A stretch of 17,288 bases of DNA from JAAFIP01 sp043718065. GTDB taxonomy: Bacteria > Pseudomonadota > Gammaproteobacteria > Burkholderiales > Burkholderiaceae_C. Position numbers and translations under genes: made by a program. Each line of letters starts with the position of its first letter. The first letter of the stretch is position 1. Of the stretch, positions 6,092 through 13,382 are shown piece after piece. Location: positions 1-17,288 of the forward strand of contig JAYSWJ010000324.1 of NCBI GenBank assembly GCA_043718065.1, written 5' to 3'. A model generated the notes under the pieces. That model did no database searches. It was given only the letters and a program-made list of their open reading frames with translations, and was not told the origin of the DNA.

Positions 6092-7585
6092 ATGACAAGT
6101 ATGATTTTTTCAAAACGCGTATTACCCCTTGCCTTGGCTGCAGCATTCAGCATGTTAGCTGCGGGAAGCTTGGTGCCCCAACAAGCTTGGGCGCAAAGCA
6201 CTGCCGCCGTGCGCGGACTGCCAGACTTCGCTGATCTGGCTGAAGCGGCCAGCCCCAGCGTAGTTAACATCCGCACTTTAGAAAAAACCAAAGCCAGTAC
6301 AAGCGCGGGTGGCAGCGGTATGGATGAAGAAATGCAAGAGTTTTTTCGCCGATTTTTTGGCGACCGTGCGCCTAATATTCCCCGCCAAGCTCCACGGCCT
6401 AACCGCCCTAGCCCTGAAGAAGGCGAGGAAACGCCGCGCGGCGTAGGCTCTGGTTTTATATTAACTGCCGATGGGTTGATCATGACCAATGCCCACGTGG
6501 TGGACGGTGCGGATGAAGTCATCGTCACTTTGACAGACAAACGCGAGTTCAAAGCCAAAATCATCGGTGCCGATAAGCGCACCGATGTAGCAGTCGTGAA
6601 AATTGAGGCCACAGGCCTGCCCGCTGTCAAAATTGGCGATGCCAGCAAGATCCGCGCAGGCGAGTGGGTGATGGCAATTGGCTCACCCTTTGGCCTTGAG
6701 AGCACCGTCACTGCAGGCATTGTCAGCGCCAAGCAGCGTGACACTGGCGACTACCTGCCATTCATCCAAACCGATGTGGCAATTAACCCTGGCAACTCGG
6801 GTGGCCCACTGCTCAATATGCGCGGTGAAGTGATCGGTATCAATAGCCAGATTTATTCGCGCTCAGGCGGCTACCAGGGCATCTCGTTTGCCATTCCTAT
6901 CGACGAAGCTACTCGGGTGAGCGAGCAACTGCGCACCACCGGTCGCGTAACACGTGGGCGCATTGGGGTGCAGATTGGTAATGTCACCAAAGAAATCGCA
7001 GAATCGATTGGCCTTGGCAAACCCCAGGGTGCTTTGGTCAGCAGCGTTGAGTCAGGCGCACCAGCTGATAAAGCGGGTGTCGAAGCAGGCGACATTATTA
7101 CTAAATTTGACGGTAAAACCATCGAAAAATCATCGGATTTACCGCGCATGGTGGGCAGTATTAAACCGGGCACCAAGAGCACGGTTACCGTGTTCCGCCG
7201 CGGTCAGTCTAAAGATTTAGCCGTCACAGTGGCTGAGATCGAGCCAGAAAAACCTAAAGCTACAAAGCCAGTCGGCAAAGCGTCTGAGCCTGTCAAACCG
7301 TCAGGCCCTGGCCAGAGTTTGGGCTTGGCAGTAGCAGAACTCACCGATGCGCAAAAGAAAGAGCTCAAAATCAAAGGTGGCGTGCGTGTCACAGCTGCTG
7401 CTGAGGGCGCGGCCCGCGCAGGCATGCGTGAGGGCGATGTGGTTGTAGCGGTGGCCAATACCGAGATCAATACCGTAGCCGAGTTTGAAGTTGCATTGGG
7501 CAAGGCCGATAAGTCCAAGCCCATCAATGTGCTGTTTCGCCGTGGTGACATGGCCCAGTTTGCGCTGATTCGACCCAGTAAATAA
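6092..7585 (+). CDS. degP: Periplasmic serine protease/chaperone DegP (MucD/HtrA)
   Basis: DegP degrades or refolds misfolded proteins in the periplasm. The 497-residue product starts with a signal peptide (positive start SKR, hydrophobic core, probable cleavage after QAWA, residue 34). The trypsin-like domain has the catalytic triad H135 (TNAHVVDGADEV), D165 (KRTDVAVVKI) and S236 (NPGNSGGPLLN). PDZ1 spans about 286-382 and PDZ2 about 405-490. The linker after residue 90 (RAPNIPRQAPRPNRPSPEEGEE) is the proline-rich LA-loop region. AGGA at 6083-6086 precedes the ATG. It ends the rpoE-rseA-rseB set, whose sigma factor probably controls it. The 123 bases to the tRNA hold no gene; GGCGC (7636-7640) and GCGCC (7661-7665) could pair, with a T-run at 7681, too loose to call a terminator. 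Confidence 0.96.
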   Translation: MTSMIFSKRVLPLALAAAFSMLAAGSLVPQQAWAQSTAAVRGLPDFADLAEAASPSVVNIRTLEKTKASTSAGGSGMDEEMQEFFRRFFGDRAPNIPRQAPRPNRPSPEEGEETPRGVGSGFILTADGLIMTNAHVVDGADEVIVTLTDKREFKAKIIGADKRTDVAVVKIEATGLPAVKIGDASKIRAGEWVMAIGSPFGLESTVTAGIVSAKQRDTGDYLPFIQTDVAINPGNSGGPLLNMRGEVIGINSQIYSRSGGYQGISFAIPIDEATRVSEQLRTTGRVTRGRIGVQIGNVTKEIAESIGLGKPQGALVSSVESGAPADKAGVEAGDIITKFDGKTIEKSSDLPRMVGSIKPGTKSTVTVFRRGQSKDLAVTVAEIEPEKPKATKPVGKASEPVKPSGPGQSLGLAVAELTDAQKKELKIKGGVRVTAAAEGAARAGMREGDVVVAVANTEINTVAEFEVALGKADKSKPINVLFRRGDMAQFALIRPSK

Positions 7586-7708
7586 GCAATATTTGCGCAC
7601 TGTCGCTAATGCTGCAGCGTAAATGGTGGCTGAGCGGCGCAAAAATCTTGCTAATTCCAAGCGCCAGCACCTGCAGACGCTTTTTTCATGGGCGATAATA
7701 CGTACAGT

Positions 7709-7785
7709 GGGCCGTTAGCTCAGTTGGTTAGAGCAGAGGACTCATAATCCTTTGGTCCACAGTTCAAGTCTGTGACGGCCCACCA
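7709..7785 (+). tRNA. tRNA with anticodon CAU (elongator Met or lysidine-type Ile2)
   Basis: The 77-base gene folds as a complete cloverleaf. The acceptor stem is GGGCCGT with ACGGCCC, the D arm is GCTC AGTTGGTTA GAGC, the anticodon stem is GAGGA/TCCTT around the loop CTCATAA, and the T arm is CACAG TTCAAGT CTGTG. The discriminator A and CCA (7783-7785) are encoded. The anticodon CAU has three possible identities. It is not an initiator, because position 1-72 is a normal G-C pair. C4-G69 and C5-G68 in the acceptor stem are features I recall as favouring the lysidine-modified Ile2 tRNA, but elongator Met cannot be excluded. Confidence 0.95.
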
Positions 7786-7826
7786 CTTTTAAATGACCAA
7801 TCAAACGTGCTGTTAAGTAACCTGCT

Positions 7827-9161
7827 TTAAGTGCGCAGCAGCTTCTTGCGCACCAGATGAATGTTATTGCGCAGTGCGTACAGCTCGTCGGCATACGACA
7901 GCGGAATCTTGATTTTTTCTACTTTTGCATCCAACTCGTTAAGCTCGCTTAGCAACCCTTTGTTGGCATCCGGGCTGCTATTTTCTCGGTTTTCAATATC
8001 GCGCAATTGGGCATACCATTTGAAAATACGTGAACGCACCCGAAACTGGTACAGCGGGGGTAATACGCGCGATAGCGGCAGCAATATAGCGATGATGATG
8101 CCCAATGCCACCCACATGCGGTCAATCAAGTTAGCCATCCAAAACGATAGGTAGCGTTGCAGCAGCGGAGGGCCGTTTTTCAGGTAACGCTCGGCTTCTT
8201 TGGCCAGCGGCAGTTCGTCGCGTTTAGCGTTGGGAAAATCTCCTACCTTGTTAAACCAGCCTGCTGCGCTGTGAATATTGTGCGCGGCGTTAGTAAATAG
8301 CTGCAGCAGCGCAGGATGGGTTTCTTTACGTGTGATCAGCGATGTAGTGGGCCCTGCAAGGCGCACGTCTTGTGGCGGATTGTCGATCGATAAATCAACC
8401 ACGCCACGTGGCAACACAACAGGCGTTAGAAAAGTAAACCGACGAGAATATGCCTCCGCTTGCACAAAATCCATCAGCTTGATACCCGGTGTTTGCAGCA
8501 ACATTTGCACCATGAGCGATTCGGGTGCAGAGGCGAATACTATCGCGTCAGTATCGCCACTTAGCAGCGCTATGGTGGCCGGAGTTTGCTCTAAGGTGGA
8601 CAGCTTGATGCTGTTGGGCTCTACACGATTACTCTCTAGCAAACGATTCATCAGATTGGGTATGCCACTGCCCGGCGTACCCACATTCAAACGCCAGCCT
8701 GCCAGTTGGGTAAGCGAAATTAGTTTTTGTTGCTCAGGCTCTGCTTTGATCAGGCGCTGCGCTGCGTCCTCGCGGTAGAACAACCAAATAGGCTCTAAAA
8801 ACAGGCTACCTAAGGTTTCTAAATTAGTTTCATCTTGGGTATTGGTATCACTCGTACCGCCCTGCACAAAGCCAAGATCTACTTTGCCTTCGCGCAGCAA
8901 TTTCAGGTTAGCCGACGATCCTTCGGTCTGTACCACTTGTACTTCGATGCCACTGGCTTTGAGCTGGGTGACATACTTTTTACCAAACTCGTCATAGGCA
9001 CTTTGTGCAGGGCCTGTGGCAAGAGTTACTGTTTTAGGAGGGTTAGGGTCTAGCCACCAATAGGCCAAACCTAGCAACAGCAGGCCCAAAACAATAAAGG
9101 GACCAAACGAGACCATCAGGTCACGAATAGAGACTAGGGTGTAGCGGATAGCTTGGGGCAT
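7827..9161 (-). CDS. TAXI-family solute-binding receptor, membrane-anchored
   Basis: The 444-residue product belongs to the TAXI group of TRAP-transporter solute receptors. It has an N-terminal membrane helix (about 20-37), then a periplasmic type II binding fold (VTLATGPAQSAYDEFGKKY, LREGKVDLGFVQGG, LNVGTPGSGIPNLMNRLL, LLSGDTDAIVFASAP). Unlike a simple receptor it has a second helix near 340-365 (MWVALGIIIAILLPLSRVLP) and a basic C-terminal tail of about 75 residues with heptad-like LSELNELDAKVEKIK. No TRAP permease subunit is nearby, so it may work with a distant permease or as a sensor; the ligand cannot be told. It converges on the tRNA, 41 bases away. No good ribosome-binding site is seen. 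Confidence 0.85.
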   Translation of the reverse strand: MPQAIRYTLVSIRDLMVSFGPFIVLGLLLLGLAYWWLDPNPPKTVTLATGPAQSAYDEFGKKYVTQLKASGIEVQVVQTEGSSANLKLLREGKVDLGFVQGGTSDTNTQDETNLETLGSLFLEPIWLFYREDAAQRLIKAEPEQQKLISLTQLAGWRLNVGTPGSGIPNLMNRLLESNRVEPNSIKLSTLEQTPATIALLSGDTDAIVFASAPESLMVQMLLQTPGIKLMDFVQAEAYSRRFTFLTPVVLPRGVVDLSIDNPPQDVRLAGPTTSLITRKETHPALLQLFTNAAHNIHSAAGWFNKVGDFPNAKRDELPLAKEAERYLKNGPPLLQRYLSFWMANLIDRMWVALGIIIAILLPLSRVLPPLYQFRVRSRIFKWYAQLRDIENRENSSPDANKGLLSELNELDAKVEKIKIPLSYADELYALRNNIHLVRKKLLRT

Positions 9162-9200
9162 AACGCATTACACAACAAAAAGCCGGTTGGACACGGAAAA

Positions 9201-9230
9201 TGTGCTCAAGCAGCTATTAAAAATGTAGTA
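9201..9230 (-). repeat. Dispersed repeat copy R3, upstream of the TAXI gene
   Basis: GTGCTCAAGCAGCTATTAAA, followed by AATGTAGTA, matches the core of R1 and R2 (GCTCAAGCAGCTATT is identical to R2 over 15 bases). It lies in the gap between the TAXI gene and the small membrane-protein gene (9162-9275), which holds no other feature I can support. Confidence 0.65.
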
Positions 9231-9275
9231 ATTTGCGTTGCAAGCTTATTACTGCCCAAGCCACCCAAGGGCGCA

Positions 9276-9401
9276 CTAAATTTCTGGTTTAAATATTTTC
9301 AACAGCAAAAATTGTTCACGCAGGCTACCTACCAAATAGCCTGCCCCACAGGCAATGGCTATGAGCGCTAATGCATAGCCACAGGGTAGCCAGTCAATCA
9401 T
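9276..9401 (-). CDS. 41-residue single-helix membrane protein
   Basis: This small gene on the - strand starts at ATG 9401-9399 and stops with TAG at 9278-9276. The product is MIDWLPCGYALALIAIACGA followed by GYLVGSLREQFLLLKIFKPEI. It reads as one membrane helix (about 9-28) and a short basic, hydrophobic tail. Its start overlaps the stop of the CusF-like gene as ATGA, the arrangement expected of translational coupling, and this is the main evidence that it is real. It would be the last gene of the copper operon. C7 and C18 could be of interest in a metal-linked protein. I do not recognise the family, and its function is unknown. Confidence 0.55.
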   Translation of the reverse strand: MIDWLPCGYALALIAIACGAGYLVGSLREQFLLLKIFKPEI

Positions 9402-9757
9402 TTGGGGGCCACCTTTTCGGCACCTGTCATTACAAAAGCGCCTTGCAGTTGTTCAGCTGTAAACATGATCTTTTCTCCTACCACCAGTTTGTCTAACAAA
9501 GCCGCATCGCGCACCTGAAACACCATGGTCATGCCGGGCATATCAAGGTTTTTGATGGGGCCGTGTTTAAGTGTGACCTTTTTAGATTCTTTGTCAACTT
9601 TGCGTACTTCAGCTTCGGTCATGTCTTTGGTGGGCATGGTTGCAGTCGCGGTTGCTGCAGGTGCAGTGGTTGTAGTCTGTGCCAAAACTGCGGCGGGTGT
9701 TATGGCAACCGCTAAAACTAACGATGTCAGAGAAAAAATAGAAGATAGTTTGCTCAT
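9398..9757 (-). CDS. CusF-like periplasmic copper-binding protein
   Basis: The 119-residue product has a signal peptide (cleavage probably after VLAQ or AVLA, about residues 25-27), a Thr/Ala-rich linker and a CusF-type OB fold (residues 48-115). CusF proteins bind Cu(I)/Ag(I) in the periplasm and hand it to an exporter. The metal site is visible as H65 (LKHGPIK) and M76 and M78 (DMPGMTMVF). The tryptophan that caps the site in E. coli CusF is replaced by M73, a variant I recall from many related proteins. AAAGGA precedes the ATG. It lies 24 bases after the DUF411 gene and overlaps the next small gene. No CusA/B pump is nearby, so its partner may be elsewhere. Confidence 0.88.
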   Translation of the reverse strand: MSKLSSIFSLTSLVLAVAITPAAVLAQTTTTAPAATATATMPTKDMTEAEVRKVDKESKKVTLKHGPIKNLDMPGMTMVFQVRDAALLDKLVVGEKIMFTAEQLQGAFVMTGAEKVAPK

Positions 9758-9781
9758 AAGAAAATCCTTTAAAAGTAAAAA

Positions 9782-10345
9782 TTACATATACGACTGATAA
9801 ACGCGGTGCTGTCCGTTTTTGAGGACAAGCATGACGTCATATTTATCACGCTTACCGTCTGTTTCCATGCCCGGCGAGCCCACAGGCATACCGGGCGCAC
9901 TTAATCCAACTACTGTTTTACCGAATGAAGGTTGTTCGGCCATCAGCCGTTTAATCTCGCGCGCAGGTACATGGCCTTCTACTGCAAAGCCAGCTATTAA
10001 CGCGGTATGGCAAGAACCCATATCATCAGGTATGCCCAGCTTAGTTCGGATGGCACCGGTACTTTGTACATCGTTAGCTTGGACAGTAAAGCCTTCGCGC
10101 TCTAAATGCTCTATCCATGCCTTGCAGCAACCGCAGGTAGGCGTTTTCCACACTTCAGCCTTCAGCGCCAGTGACATTTGTACAGGTTCTGAATTAGGCC
10201 TGGATATCACTTGTGCAGTAGCTGGTGAAATGACGTCGGTAGCGCGTTGGCATGCTACAAGGCCAAAGGAGATGCCACCCAAGCTCGCAATTTTCAGCAA
10301 GGTTCGACGTCTGTTGATAAGTGGCGAATAGATGGCGGTGGACAT
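9782..10345 (-). CDS. DUF411 metal-binding protein, exported
   Basis: The 187-residue product carries the DUF411 domain (about residues 62-187), common in copper and silver resistance clusters. Its signature is clear: VWKTPTCGCCKAWIEHL with C71, C73 and C74, MGSCHTALIAGFAVEGHVP with C112, H113 and H125, and GLSAPGMPVGSPGME. These Cys and His residues probably bind Cu(I). The N-terminus has NRRRTLLKIASLGG followed by GLVACQ, a twin-arginine-like signal ending in a lipobox (C32), so it is likely a periplasm-facing lipoprotein. AAGGAA precedes the ATG at a good distance. It lies between the cupredoxin and CusF-like genes with 18- and 24-base gaps. Its biochemical role is not established. Confidence 0.9.
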   Translation of the reverse strand: MSTAIYSPLINRRRTLLKIASLGGISFGLVACQRATDVISPATAQVISRPNSEPVQMSLALKAEVWKTPTCGCCKAWIEHLEREGFTVQANDVQSTGAIRTKLGIPDDMGSCHTALIAGFAVEGHVPAREIKRLMAEQPSFGKTVVGLSAPGMPVGSPGMETDGKRDKYDVMLVLKNGQHRVYQSYM

Positions 10346-10363
10346 GATAGTTCCTTAGACAAC

Positions 10364-10873
10364 TCAAGCGGCTATGACTTTAATTTTCCCTACCATTCCA
10401 GATTGGTAATGGCAAGCGATCAGGCAGGCAAAATCAAAATCACCGGCTTTGTTAAATTGCCAAATAATCTCTTCGGTTTTACCAGCGGCAACGTGCGCCA
10501 TATAAGGTGCGTCATGTTCCATCTTAGGAAATTTGATCATTAAAGCGGCATGTTCATCCAGCGCTGCCTTGGTGCCCAATACGAACTCGTGCCCCATAGC
10601 ACCATGATTTTTCAGCACAAATTTAATGGTCTCATTTTGCTTGACATCCAGCTTGTCGGGGGTAAAGCGCATTTGATCGGTCATTCCGCACGCAACTGTG
10701 CGTTTGACATTCTTTGCATCACCACCAATTCCCCACTCTTTTTGTTCTTTTTTAACCGCCGCTGTTTTCGCGCCATGGGGTTTGTCGTGGCCAGGTCCTG
10801 CGTTAGCAAAAAAAGCTGTTGTGCTCAGCGTGCCCAAAGCAGCTGAGGCAAGTACGGTGCGACGTGTGGTCAT
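10364..10873 (-). CDS. Tat-exported cupredoxin (type 1 copper protein)
   Basis: The 169-residue product starts with a twin-arginine signal (TTRRTVLASAALG) ending near FFANA (residue 25). A His/Lys-rich stretch follows (HDKPHG, AAVKKEQKE), then a cupredoxin fold from about 56. The type 1 copper ligands are H95 (NHGAMGHEFVLG), C150, H155 and M160 in FACLIACHYQSGMVGKIKV, the C-x4-H-x4-M pattern of plastocyanin-like proteins. It probably carries copper or electrons in the periplasm, possibly for the multicopper oxidase of the same operon; that pairing is inference. AGGAA precedes the ATG. Confidence 0.9.
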   Translation of the reverse strand: MTTRRTVLASAALGTLSTTAFFANAGPGHDKPHGAKTAAVKKEQKEWGIGGDAKNVKRTVACGMTDQMRFTPDKLDVKQNETIKFVLKNHGAMGHEFVLGTKAALDEHAALMIKFPKMEHDAPYMAHVAAGKTEEIIWQFNKAGDFDFACLIACHYQSGMVGKIKVIAA

Positions 10874-10897
10874 GTAGGTGATTCCTGTAAATGAAAA

Positions 10898-11197
10898 TTA
10901 TGAAAAATAATGCGCGTCCGTTGCTGGTTTTCTAACTTTGAAGCAAAAAACTGACAACGAATACTCCTTCGCTGCATAGGCTAGCAAAGTTAGGGCAACT
11001 GCCCCAGCCATTGCTAACCATAACGTCACCCTACTGCGCAGCAAAACAGCAAGGGCCGGGAACAAAGCCAGCGAGGGTATCGCCAACCAGAAAATGTCAC
11101 CTGATAAAGCAGCTACCAGTGCAACCCAAATACTGCTGCGCTTGCAGATTTCAGACACAGCTGCCGTTACGGCAACTATTAATTTATAAGTGGTCAT
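10898..11197 (-). CDS. Small hydrophobic membrane protein, unknown function
   Basis: The 99-residue product has two clear membrane helices (about 35-54 and 57-76) and a weaker one near 22-31, with a polar C-terminal tail containing C84. I do not recognise the family. It lies 17 bases after the methyltransferase gene and 24 before the cupredoxin gene, all on the - strand, so it is probably cotranscribed. It has no visible metal motif. No strong ribosome-binding site is seen before ATG 11197, so a later start is possible. Confidence 0.6.
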   Translation of the reverse strand: MTTYKLIVAVTAAVSEICKRSSIWVALVAALSGDIFWLAIPSLALFPALAVLLRSRVTLWLAMAGAVALTLLAYAAKEYSLSVFCFKVRKPATDAHYFS

Positions 11198-11214
11198 TTA
11201 TTTATTTGGTGAAA

Positions 11215-11880
11215 CTATTGGGACGGCAAGGTACCAGTCACCACATAAGCGCTGCCCCACAAAGCCGTGTGGATCAGCTGTAAATCTGCTCCACGTCCCT
11301 CCAGCAGCCGCCACGGACGATCTAGGTTGGCATAGGTGGTCATGTAGCGGCGGGCGCGGTACATGTTAAATAAATTTACAGGCCAGCCCCACAACCATGG
11401 TAAGGTTTTCATACCCAAGATAGCAATGCGAGCGCCTGGTTTGACGCTGGCAATCAAACTGTCTAGCGATGTTGCTGACTGCAACACGTCTTGTGTGTAG
11501 CACAGCAGCAGAGCATCAGCCCGCACTGTCGGTTGAAAGTTTTCAGTAGCCACTTGGGCTACCGAGACGTTTTTACAGCCTGCTACATTTGCAATGCGCT
11601 CACGCGCAAGCGCTGCCATCTCAGGGCAAATCTCTACACCCACTACCTTGCCGGTTGGCCCTACTGCACTGGCGAGCATGGGCAATGTGGGGCCCGTGCC
11701 GCAGGCGATGTCAAACACAGTCTCACCGGGCTGCAATGCTAATGAGCGCAGCGTAATCAAGCGCAGCTTTTCAATATGCGAGCAGGTAGAGTCGTAGTTG
11801 GCTGCCAGCACCCGGTAGTTGTTGAGCGCGCGCTGGGCGCTGGGTTGGTTCGCAATATTGTCAATTACAGCTAGTGTCAT
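11215..11880 (-). CDS. Class I SAM-dependent methyltransferase
   Basis: The 221-residue product has a Rossmann methyltransferase fold. Motif I is VFDIACGTGPTLPML (residues 55-69), the acidic residue that binds the SAM ribose is in VVGVEICPE (E83), and ADALLLCYTQDVLQ is in the motif IV position. The start resembles the UbiE-like group (YDSTCSHIEKLRLITLRSL). The C-terminal part, PWLWGWPVNLFNMYRARRYM, is aromatic and basic and may contact a membrane or a hydrophobic substrate. The substrate cannot be told. It has no signal peptide, so it is the one cytoplasmic protein in an otherwise exported copper set; it sits 14 bases after the multicopper oxidase gene and is probably cotranscribed. Confidence 0.85.
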   Translation of the reverse strand: MTLAVIDNIANQPSAQRALNNYRVLAANYDSTCSHIEKLRLITLRSLALQPGETVFDIACGTGPTLPMLASAVGPTGKVVGVEICPEMAALARERIANVAGCKNVSVAQVATENFQPTVRADALLLCYTQDVLQSATSLDSLIASVKPGARIAILGMKTLPWLWGWPVNLFNMYRARRYMTTYANLDRPWRLLEGRGADLQLIHTALWGSAYVVTGTLPSQ

Positions 11881-11894
11881 GGATAGCCTTTGTG

Positions 11895-13379
11895 TTAATG
11901 CTTCATACCCGCTATAGGCTTACGGGCCTTTAGCTCCACTGGGCTGGTAAAAGCATTGCCTGTGTCTGGGTTGCGCAGGCCAGTTACCAAACCGTTGTTA
12001 GACGCTATCTCAGACTTGAACCGTGCGGGCTCTGGCAGTGCGCCGTTCCATTCAAAAGCTTGGGTACCAGCGGGCTGCTTGTACCAACCGGGGTCTTTAT
12101 AGTCACCTGCTTTTTGGTCTTTGCGCACCTTGACCGTAGTAAACATGCCGCCCATTTCGACTGGGCCATAGGGGCCGGTACCGGTCATCATGGGGGCAGT
12201 ATTCTCGGGCAGCTCCATTTCCATCTCGCCCATATCGGCCATGCCGCGCTCGCCCATTACCATGTAGTCAGGAACGAGTTTTTGAATTTTCTTGACCAAT
12301 CCGCGATGGTCTACGCCAATCATGGTGGGCACGTTGTGGCCCATGGCGTTCATGGTGTGGTGGCTCTTGTGGCAATGGAATGCCCAGTCGCCTTCCTCGT
12401 CTGCCAAAAATTCAATTTGCCGCATTTGGCCTACGGCCACATCGGTGGTGACTTCGTACCAACGCGTACCCTTGGGCGTAGGGCCACCATCCGTGCCCGT
12501 GACATGAAATTCATGGCCGTGCAGGTGGATGGGGTGGTTGGTCATAGTCAAGTTGCCAAAGCGAATGCGCACCTTGTCATTTAAGCGCACGTTGAGCGAT
12601 TCAATGCCCGGAAATACGCGGCTGTTCCATGCCCAGATGTTGAAGTCCAGCATGGTGTTGACCTTGGGGGTCATACTGCCGGGGTCAACGTCGTAGCCTT
12701 GCAGTAAAAAGCAAAAGTCGCGCTGTACTTCGTCGATTAGCGGATGTTTGCCCTTAGGGTGGGTAATCCACATGCCCATCATGCCCATAGCCATTTGCGT
12801 CATTTCATCTGCATGCGGGTGGTACATAAACGTTCCGGGGCGGCGGGCTATAAATTCATAGACGAAGGTTTTGCCCACAGGAATTTGCTTTTGGTTAAGA
12901 CCACCTACGCCGTCCATGCCGTTAGGCAGGCGCTGGCCGTGCCAATGGATGGTGGTGTGCTCTGGAAGTTTGTTAGTGACGAACAGGCGTATGCGGTCAC
13001 CTTCTACTACCTCAATAGTCGGGCCGGGCGACTGGCCGTTATAGCCCCACATATTGACTTTAAAACCGGGTGACATTTCGCGCACTACCGGCTCTGCAAC
13101 CAAGTGAAATTCCTTCACGCCCTGGTTCATGCGCCAAGGCAGCGTCCAACCGTTTAAGGTGACCACGGGGTTGTAGGGCCGGCCAGTTTGCGGTACCAGC
13201 GGCGGTGCCGTGTCAGGCTTGGCCATAAACACGGGCTCGGGCAAGGCGGCCATGGCTACCTTGCTCACACTGGCAGCGGCTACGGCTGTCATAGCTGCGC
13301 CATTGAAAAAGTTGCGTCGGTTCATAAAGGTTTGGGTGCCCGATGGATTTTTTTGAGATGGATTGTTGTGGGTGGTCAT
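11895..13379 (-). CDS. Tat-exported multicopper oxidase, two-domain type with Met-rich tail
   Basis: Multicopper oxidases couple oxidation of a substrate, often Cu(I), to reduction of oxygen to water. The 494-residue product has a twin-arginine signal (MNRRNFFNGAAM, residues 19-30). All four copper motifs are intact: HWHGQR (H145, H147), YHPHADE (H187, H189), HPIHLHGH (H282, H285, H287) and HCHKSHHTMNAM (H335, C336, H337, H341, M346). Only about 93 residues separate motifs two and three, so it has two cupredoxin domains, not the three of CueO or CopA. Residues 350-494 form a tail with ten methionines between 373 and 412, probably a copper-collecting region. MAMGMMGMW (196-204) is another Met cluster. 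It starts 3 bases after the TolC-like stop. The alternative start M19 would put the RR motif at the very N-terminus. Confidence 0.92.
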   Translation of the reverse strand: MTTHNNPSQKNPSGTQTFMNRRNFFNGAAMTAVAAASVSKVAMAALPEPVFMAKPDTAPPLVPQTGRPYNPVVTLNGWTLPWRMNQGVKEFHLVAEPVVREMSPGFKVNMWGYNGQSPGPTIEVVEGDRIRLFVTNKLPEHTTIHWHGQRLPNGMDGVGGLNQKQIPVGKTFVYEFIARRPGTFMYHPHADEMTQMAMGMMGMWITHPKGKHPLIDEVQRDFCFLLQGYDVDPGSMTPKVNTMLDFNIWAWNSRVFPGIESLNVRLNDKVRIRFGNLTMTNHPIHLHGHEFHVTGTDGGPTPKGTRWYEVTTDVAVGQMRQIEFLADEEGDWAFHCHKSHHTMNAMGHNVPTMIGVDHRGLVKKIQKLVPDYMVMGERGMADMGEMEMELPENTAPMMTGTGPYGPVEMGGMFTTVKVRKDQKAGDYKDPGWYKQPAGTQAFEWNGALPEPARFKSEIASNNGLVTGLRNPDTGNAFTSPVELKARKPIAGMKH

Positions 13380-13382
13380 GGT

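Noticed and set aside
6055..6744. Long open frame of 229 codons on the - strand opposite degP
   Set aside because: It lies antisense to a clear protease domain, has low-complexity Ser/Ala/Arg composition and no recognisable motif. It is a shadow of the degP codon pattern.
9153..9371. Open frame of 72 codons on the + strand between the TAXI and CusF-like genes
   Set aside because: It runs through repeat R3 and is antisense to the 41-residue gene. Its product has no coherent features.
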